Shown here one piece after another: positions 58,791-64,000 of a stretch of 64,000 bases of DNA. Below the pieces are notes generated by a model. It was not told the origin of the DNA and did no database searches. It saw only the letters and a list, made by a program, of their open reading frames with translations. Source of the DNA: Pseudomonas taeanensis MS-3 (GTDB taxonomy: Bacteria; Pseudomonadota; Gammaproteobacteria; Pseudomonadales; Pseudomonadaceae); assembly GCF_000498575.2 (NCBI RefSeq), contig NZ_AWSQ01000005.1, positions 62,001-126,000 on the forward strand, written 5' to 3'. Within the stretch, counting starts at the first letter, position 1. Every line of letters starts with the position of its first letter. The position numbers were made by a program, and so were the translations under genes.

Positions 58791-59721
58791 GTGCCTGCCG
58801 CTGCCCTTCCACGTCATTCAGGGCGTTTTCCCTGAATGACTTCGCTTCGCTCATGAGCCAATCTCTGAATAATGAAAGGCTGCGGCGTGGATCGGACCTT
58901 GTGTCCTCGATCAGATGGTAAGTGAAACCGGGCAAGGCCGGTCCTTCCACTTGACGCATCCGTCCAGTGCGAAGCTCATCGTCAATCAGTACATTGCTGC
59001 ACAGCAGCGGCCCCAACCCCCGCTCTGCTGCATGCAGCGCTAGGGTTTCCTCGCTGTACCAGGAGATGCGGAAATCCCGGGAGGTATCGTGCTCGACCTG
59101 GGCCAGCCAAACTGACCACGAGGGCGCTTCGAGCGCCTGATTCTTCCATTTGAACGCCAATAACGAACGACTATGGAAGTCGTTGATCGTTGCGTTGCGG
59201 TCGGCAGGACAGATGCTGTTATCCGCTACCGCGATGTACCTATCCTCGAACAACACCGGCCCCCGCACGTCGACATCGATCAGACCATATCGAATAGCCA
59301 GGTCGACGTTCTCGGCACGCAGATCTACGACCTTCTCCGAGGCATGAATGGACACCACAATACTGGGATAAATCGCGTTGAACTTGGCCAGGCGCGGCAT
59401 AAGCCAGCGTTCTGCGAATGCGCGTGTGGTGGAAACCTGAATGGCATCCCCCTCCTTTGGCGCACCTAGCAGGGCAAACGCCTGGGCGATCTGGTCAAAG
59501 CCGTCTCGCAACAGCGGATAGATCGCTTTGCCAGCGGGCGTGAGGCTCACCTTTCGGCCCCTTTCCAGGAGTTTTTTGCCCAACCCGTCTTCCAGTTGCC
59601 GGACTTGATGGCTGACCGCGGCGACCGTCACAGAGAGCTCGTTCGCTGCGGCAGAAAAACTCTGATGACGTGCTACAGCCTCAAACGCACGCACGGAATT
59701 CAGTGGTGGTATTTTGCGCAT
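58780..59721 (-). CDS. LysR-family regulator, GcvA-like (second)
   Basis: A 313-aa regulator with the GcvA-type N-terminus PPLNSVRAFEAVARHQSFSA and helix-turn-helix ANELSVTVAAVSHQVRQLED. It is convergent to the azoR-amidase unit with an 11-base overlap of the coding ends, so it may control that unit or the DUF1989 gene upstream. Confidence 0.88.
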   Translation of the reverse strand: MRKIPPLNSVRAFEAVARHQSFSAAANELSVTVAAVSHQVRQLEDGLGKKLLERGRKVSLTPAGKAIYPLLRDGFDQIAQAFALLGAPKEGDAIQVSTTRAFAERWLMPRLAKFNAIYPSIVVSIHASEKVVDLRAENVDLAIRYGLIDVDVRGPVLFEDRYIAVADNSICPADRNATINDFHSRSLLAFKWKNQALEAPSWSVWLAQVEHDTSRDFRISWYSEETLALHAAERGLGPLLCSNVLIDDELRTGRMRQVEGPALPGFTYHLIEDTRSDPRRSLSLFRDWLMSEAKSFRENALNDVEGQRQALTS

Positions 59722-59808
59722 GACTTTCTCCTGGCACCTGACGGTGTGCTTGCGGCGGATTCAGTTTCCTGCCGGCAGACAACGCCCGTCAGCAGGCATT
59801 GCCTGGCA

Positions 59809-60423
59809 TCAGATGACGCAGTAGTGAACGTCCTGGGGCCGCATTCCATTTACGGCAGTGATGTCCTGGGGACAGGCAGAGAGGACCACAATAGCGTCCA
59901 TTTCCGCTTTGAGGCAGACGTACTGCCCCGGTTCACTGACCGGCTCCGCGAACTCGATGCGTCCGTCCTGATAAACCGGAACGTTCATGAAAAGATTCAA
60001 GGGACTCGGCGTTTCGAGCACAACCAGGTCGAGGGCGTCCAGTGCCAGGAAGAGGTTTTCATTGCAGCTGTCATGATGGCCGACAACCCCCAGCTGTACG
60101 TAGCGAGTCGGATCACAAGCGGCGACCAGCGTGTCGTGCACACCGGGTGTGGAGTCCTCAGTGAGCGTCAGTATTTTCCGGCGTTTGTTGGTGACAAGGC
60201 TATCCCCCTTGCACGGGTTGAGCTTCAACCAAAAGGCACGACTGTGCTCCATCGACATGGCCTCGCTAAGGTCGTCCGGGTTGAACGCCCAGGTGTCTAC
60301 GACCTGCTTGCCATGCGTATTGATGAGCTTGAGGGTTTGCCCCTGTTGCAACCGGACTGCGACACCGCGCCGGGCAGGCAGGCGGATCAGTTCATCGGGG
60401 TGAATCGAAGTAACTGCATTCAT
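59809..60423 (-). CDS. DUF1989 (urea-carboxylase-associated) family protein
   Basis: A 204-aa protein of the DUF1989 family, which often accompanies urea or purine/carbamate degradation. Family stretches: GKQVVDTWAFN, RRKILTLTEDSTPGVHDTL, ACDPTRYVQLGVVGHHDSC and PLNLFMNVPV. Conserved Cys and His residues suggest a metal site. I use ATG 60423; 17 codons upstream in frame lack support. It is divergent from the LysR gene at 60553, with 129 bases between. Confidence 0.87.
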   Translation of the reverse strand: MNAVTSIHPDELIRLPARRGVAVRLQQGQTLKLINTHGKQVVDTWAFNPDDLSEAMSMEHSRAFWLKLNPCKGDSLVTNKRRKILTLTEDSTPGVHDTLVAACDPTRYVQLGVVGHHDSCNENLFLALDALDLVVLETPSPLNLFMNVPVYQDGRIEFAEPVSEPGQYVCLKAEMDAIVVLSACPQDITAVNGMRPQDVHYCVI

Positions 60424-60552
60424 GTCTTTGTTCTCTTCTGCAAGGCTGGCGGCCGGCGGGCCGGGTACCTGCATTCAAGGAAAACACAACGGATGACCTC
60501 GAACCAATAATATAAAGTGGCCTCTGTATAAGTTAAATCTATAGGGTGGCCC

Positions 60553-61422
60553 ATGCGAATCCGACAGCTCGAGTGCTTCAGAACCTTGATGATCCACGGC
60601 ACGATGACACGCGCTGCAGAGCTTTTGAGTATTTCTCAGCCTGCCATCAGCAGCACCATCGCCAATCTGGAGCATGAGACAGGCCTCAAGCTGTTCGTGC
60701 GCAAAGGCGGTCGCCTGCAACCAACCCCCGAAGCCCGCCTGTTTTTCGTCGAGGCTGAACGTGCGCTGGAGGCGGTGGAGAAAACCAATCGCGTCGCCAA
60801 GGAAATTCGGACGGGAAAACGAGGTCATCTGGCAATCGCCGCCTACGCCAGTATCTCGATCAACCTGCTGCCGCGATTGATGGCCGAGTTCGCGAAAGAG
60901 CGTCCGGGGCTTGAGCTCAAGATCATCACCCGAAACTCCCAGTCTGTGCGGGAGCTGATGACGACGCAGCAATTTGACCTGGCCATTGCCGAGCTGCCGC
61001 TCGACTACCCGACATCCAACATGGAGGTGATTTCGTATGAATGCCAGTGCATGGTGCCGATCAGTCACCCCCTCGCAGATCGGGACGTGATTACCCCTGC
61101 GGACCTGGATGGCGTGCCGTTCGTTTCACTGTTCAAGGGCGACCCTATCTACCAGCAGTTGGCCATGGCTTTTTCGGCGTACGGGTCATCCTGGAACGTG
61201 GTGGCCGAGACAGAGTTCTTCTCAACGGCATGCGAGCTGGTCTGCTCCGGCATGGGTGTCGGGATCGTCGATCCGGTGGTCAGTCGGCCCTTCACCGGGA
61301 ATCTTGTCCTGAAGCCCTTCTCGCCGGCGATCAAATACGAAATTGCGCTACTGCTTCCGACGCAGGAAGAGCCGTCACAACTGGCGCGAGAATTTGCGCA
61401 TTACCTCAGGCAACACCTTTAA
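60553..61422 (+). CDS. LysR-family regulator (third)
   Basis: A 289-aa LysR regulator with N-terminal MRIRQLECFRTLMIHGTMTR and helix-turn-helix AAELLSISQPAISSTIANLEHE; the rest is a standard substrate-binding domain. Divergent orientation to the DUF1989 gene suggests it controls that gene. Confidence 0.9.
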   Translation: MRIRQLECFRTLMIHGTMTRAAELLSISQPAISSTIANLEHETGLKLFVRKGGRLQPTPEARLFFVEAERALEAVEKTNRVAKEIRTGKRGHLAIAAYASISINLLPRLMAEFAKERPGLELKIITRNSQSVRELMTTQQFDLAIAELPLDYPTSNMEVISYECQCMVPISHPLADRDVITPADLDGVPFVSLFKGDPIYQQLAMAFSAYGSSWNVVAETEFFSTACELVCSGMGVGIVDPVVSRPFTGNLVLKPFSPAIKYEIALLLPTQEEPSQLAREFAHYLRQHL

Positions 61423-61474
61423 AGGTCTCGGCAATCGTTGAAAGCTGGCTGTCACCGAGCCGGTTACCCCCTGT

Positions 61475-61901
61475 TGTGGCATTTCCGCACACCAACCTAC
61501 AGATGTGCAGCGAGCACATGCTCAGGCACAGCCAGAACCCTGTGTGCTGGAAGCATCGAGCCGAGGCGGCTGCCGATCTGAAGCGGATTTACCAACCCAG
61601 CATGGCAGACCAAGCCGAGCTGCGCCTCGGTGAGTTCGAAGCCAAGGGAATGACGACAATTTATCGATTGGTCAGTCCTGGCGGCGCAACTGGATGCGGA
61701 TCACTCAATTTTTCGACTTCCCGCCGCAGAGCGGCAAGGTGCTCTACACCACCTAGCCGTCGAATCCGTGAGCCTGCGCAAGATCACCAAAAACTGAGGC
61801 TCGCTCCCCTGCAACGTAGCCCTGCTGAAACTGTTCTACCTGGCACTGCGTAACATCAGCAGAAGTGGGATCGAATCAAGACGCAGGAACGCACAAAGTA
61901 A
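61475..61901 (+). pseudogene. Remnant of an IS256-family transposase (C-terminal part)
   Basis: Plus-strand frames read VVAFPHTNLQMCSEHMLRHS, then WKHRAEAAADLKRIYQ and AELRLGEFEAKGM, in the place of the IS256 stretch around LCIVHMVRHS. After a frame change the text continues WRRNWMRITQFFDFPPQSGKV-LYTT, an in-frame TAG, then LRKITKN and ALLKLFYLALRNIS. Several frameshifts and stop codons make it dead, and the N-terminal two thirds are gone. It lies right after the LysR gene and just before pcaD, and may mark an old rearrangement. No terminal inverted repeats were identified. Confidence 0.8.
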
Positions 61902-61921
61902 GAGGCTCTCCTGCGATAGAT

Positions 61922-62710
61922 TCAGGTGTTTAGAAACTCCAACACCGCGCGGCTGAACAGTTCGCCGGCTTCGACGTTGGACAGGTGCGCGGCGTGCAAT
62001 TCGACCAGTTTGGAATCGACGATGCGCTCGGCCATGAACTGGCCGTCGGCTGGAGTGGTAACCGGATCGGCGCTGCCGCAGACGATCAGGGTCGGCGCCT
62101 GGATCGCCCCAAGTTGTTCGCGGAAGTCGGCATCGCGCACCGCGGCACAGTTGGCCGCGTAGCCTCGCGACGACGTCTGCGCGAGCATGGCGACCAACGC
62201 CTTGACCTTAGCCGGCTGGTTAGCAGCGAACTCGGCGGTAAACCAGCGGGCAATGGAGGCGTCGCGCAGCGTCTGCATGGCGACCTGACCCTCGCGCAGT
62301 ACGCTGTCGATGCGTGGGTTCCACACCTCGGGGCTGGCGATCTTCGCCGCGGTATTGCACAGCACCAGTTTATCCAGGCGCTCACCGGCGTTTATCGCCA
62401 GCCACTGACCGATCAGGCCGCCCATGGACAGACCGCAGAAGTGCACCTTGGGGATATCCAGGGCCTCGAGCAGCGTCAGCACGTCGCGGGCATTCTGCTC
62501 GATGCTGTAAAAGCCTTCGCTTACCAGCGACTGGCCATGGCCGCGGGTGTCGTAACGCAGCACGCGGAACTGCTCGGTGAATGCGGGTATCTGCGCATCC
62601 CACATATGCAGATCGGTGCCCAGGGAGTTGGACAGTACCAGCACCGGTGCAGCGGCTGGGCCGTCGAGTTGGTAATGCAGTTGGCCGTCGGCGAGGTGTA
62701 CGAAGGGCAC
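61922..62710 (-). CDS. pcaD: 3-oxoadipate enol-lactonase PcaD
   Basis: A 262-aa alpha/beta-hydrolase. The nucleophile elbow is GLSMGG, with the aspartate near VCGSADPVTTP and the histidine in LHAAHLSNVEAGELF. RGHGQS and the start FVHLADGQLHYQLDGP are typical of PcaD, which opens the enol-lactone to beta-ketoadipate. It follows pcaF on the same strand after 162 bases. pcaB, pcaT and pcaC are not between or after them in this window. Confidence 0.92.
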   Translation of the reverse strand: MPFVHLADGQLHYQLDGPAAAPVLVLSNSLGTDLHMWDAQIPAFTEQFRVLRYDTRGHGQSLVSEGFYSIEQNARDVLTLLEALDIPKVHFCGLSMGGLIGQWLAINAGERLDKLVLCNTAAKIASPEVWNPRIDSVLREGQVAMQTLRDASIARWFTAEFAANQPAKVKALVAMLAQTSSRGYAANCAAVRDADFREQLGAIQAPTLIVCGSADPVTTPADGQFMAERIVDSKLVELHAAHLSNVEAGELFSRAVLEFLNT

Positions 62711-62741
62711 GAAGAGACTCCTATTTTCAACGGTTCATAAA

Positions 62742-62788
62742 ATGTGCCGGTTCGGGTCGGAATTTGTCTTTTGGCTCGACCGGCACAT
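62742..62788. repeat. Inverted repeat between pcaF and pcaD
   Basis: Perfect ten-base arms ATGTGCCGGT (62742-62751) and ACCGGCACAT (62779-62788) separated by 27 bases. It could be a large stem-loop in the pcaF-pcaD transcript or a regulator site. Confidence 0.6.
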
Positions 62789-62872
62789 CAGGTGTTGAGT
62801 GTGTGAAGCGTAGGCTTTATTGCGGTAGACGAGACGGTACCAAACAGCACCATGCTGTCCCCTGCTCCGCTA

Positions 62873-64000
62873 CTAAACCCGCTCGATGGCCAACGCCAGG
62901 CCCTGGCCGACGCCGACGCACATGGTCGCCAGGCCGCGCTTGCCGCCGGACTTCTCCAGTTGGTGCAGCGCGGTCAGTACCAGGCGCGCGCCGCTCATGC
63001 CCAGTGGATGGCCGAGGGCGATGGCGCCGCCATTCGGGTTGACCTGCGCCGCGTCGTCGGCCAGGCCGAGGTCGCGTAGCACCGCCAGGCCCTGGCTGGC
63101 GAAGGCTTCGTTGAGTTCGATCACGTCGAAATCGCTGACCTGCAGGTCCAGGCGTTCGCACAGCTTGCGCACCGCCGGTACCGGGCCGTAGCCCATGATT
63201 CGTGGCGCCACGCCAGCGCTGGCCATGCCCAGTACGCGGGCACGCGGGGTCAGGCCGTGCTTCTGCACCGCATCGGCACTGGCCAGGATCAGCGCCGCAG
63301 CGCCGTCGTTGACCCCCGAAGCGTTGCCGGCGGTAACCGTCTTGCCTTCACCGTTGACCGGCTTGAGTTTGCCCAGGGTGTCCAGGCTGGTTTCCGGACG
63401 CAGATGCTCGTCCTGTTCGACCACTGTGTCGCCCTTGCGGCCCTTGATGGTGACCGGCACGATTTCTTCGGCGAAGAAGCCGGCCTGCTGGGCGGCGGCT
63501 GCACGCTGCTGGCTGCGTACAGCGAAAGCGTCCTGATCGGCACGACTGATCTGGTAGTCGTCGGCGACGTTGTCGGCGGTCAGCGGCATGGCATCCACGC
63601 CGTACTGGGCCTCCATCAGCGGGTTGATGAAGCGCCAGCCGATGGTGGTGTCTTCGATCTTCTGGTTGCGGCCATAGGCGCTGTCGGCCTTGCCCATGAC
63701 ATAGGGCGCGCGCGACATGGACTCGACGCCGCCGGCGATGGCCAGCTCCATCTCGCCGCTGGCGATGGCGCGGAACGCCGTGCCAACCGCATCCATGCCC
63801 GAGGCGCAGAGGCGATTGAGGGTCACCCCCGGCACCGTGTCCGGCAGGCCGGCAAGCAGTGAGGCCATACGCGCGACGTTGCGATTGTCTTCGCCGGCCT
63901 GGTTGGCGCAGCCCATAAACACTTCATCAACCTGGCTCAGGTCGAGCTGCGGGTTGCGCTCGATCAACGCCTTGAGCGGCACCGCCGCCAGGTCGTCGGC
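62873..64000 (-). CDS. pcaF: Beta-ketoadipyl-CoA thiolase PcaF (N-terminus beyond window)
   Basis: The frame is open to the right window edge; 375 residues are visible and about 25 are missing at the N-terminus. Thiolase motifs: NRLCASGMDAV with the acyl-carrying Cys, AIAGGVESMSRAPYVMGK, the NEAFASQG loop, GGAIALGHPLGMSGAR with the catalytic His, and CVGVGQGLALAIERV with the second Cys. It cleaves 3-oxoadipyl-CoA to succinyl-CoA and acetyl-CoA. A GTG at 63982 could be mistaken for its start, but the preceding codons (ADDLAA) are conserved in PcaF. Confidence 0.94.
   Translation of the reverse strand, partial: ADDLAAVPLKALIERNPQLDLSQVDEVFMGCANQAGEDNRNVARMASLLAGLPDTVPGVTLNRLCASGMDAVGTAFRAIASGEMELAIAGGVESMSRAPYVMGKADSAYGRNQKIEDTTIGWRFINPLMEAQYGVDAMPLTADNVADDYQISRADQDAFAVRSQQRAAAAQQAGFFAEEIVPVTIKGRKGDTVVEQDEHLRPETSLDTLGKLKPVNGEGKTVTAGNASGVNDGAAALILASADAVQKHGLTPRARVLGMASAGVAPRIMGYGPVPAVRKLCERLDLQVSDFDVIELNEAFASQGLAVLRDLGLADDAAQVNPNGGAIALGHPLGMSGARLVLTALHQLEKSGGKRGLATMCVGVGQGLALAIERV

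Noticed and set aside
1..64000. tRNA, rRNA, CRISPR arrays, complete insertion sequences or prophage genes
   Set aside because: None was recognised on either strand; only a dead IS256-type fragment was found.

Overview
The window looks like chromosomal DNA from a Pseudomonas-like gammaproteobacterium. Three things point there: a five-step histidine degradation (hut) locus of the HutF/HutG type with HutC-type operators, a beta-ketoadipate (pca) fragment, and a chromosome dimer resolution site (dif) of the gammaproteobacterial type. The dif site at 53721-53748 places the window at the replication terminus. All assignments come from reading sequence and motifs by eye; no database search was run.

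Region 1 (1-18.6 kb) is nitrogen and amino-acid catabolism. The end of a HisM-like permease and a HisP-like ATPase precede an M14/DUF2817 peptidase, a VanA-type Rieske oxygenase and its FAD/2Fe-2S reductase, then a GcvA-type LysR regulator. The hut genes follow: hutC-hutD, a second hutC-like repressor beside a decayed hisC-like aminotransferase, hutF, and hutU-hutH-transporter-PhyH dioxygenase-hutI-hutG. Three copies of the palindrome TGTATATACA precede hutC, hutF and hutU. The mix of oxidative demethylase-type enzymes with histidine genes suggests that a modified histidine may be fed into the hut pathway.

Region 2 (18.6-53.6 kb) is the most unusual part. It holds a very large multicopper oxidase (1955 aa, MnxG-like, the manganese oxidase type), its probable copper and redox accessories (beta-propeller protein, two Sco proteins, a cytochrome c/substrate-binding fusion, a parvulin-type foldase), and an atypical type II secretion/type IV pilus-like machine. 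The machine is split: gspF-gspG and a lytic transglycosylase lie at 18.6-21.1 kb, and an ATPase, PilM/N/O/P-like proteins, a secretin and three pseudopilins lie at 34.4-42.2 kb. The second block runs with overlapping genes straight into csgE-csgF-csgG of the curli secretion system. Facing it on the other strand are a csgC/csgH-like gene, a giant CsgA-like curlin, a CsgB-like curlin and two paralogous secreted proteins of unknown family. A membrane histidine kinase and a sigma54-dependent response regulator close the block. Five -24/-12 promoter candidates sit in front of the main transcription units of this block, and G-rich dyads lie upstream of several, so the whole block may be one sigma54 regulon.

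Region 3 (53.6-64 kb), right of dif, has short accessory units: creatininase-family hydrolase and NCS1 permease, azoreductase and amidase, two LysR regulators, a DUF1989 protein, a decayed IS256-type transposase, and pcaD and pcaF (pcaF runs off the window end).
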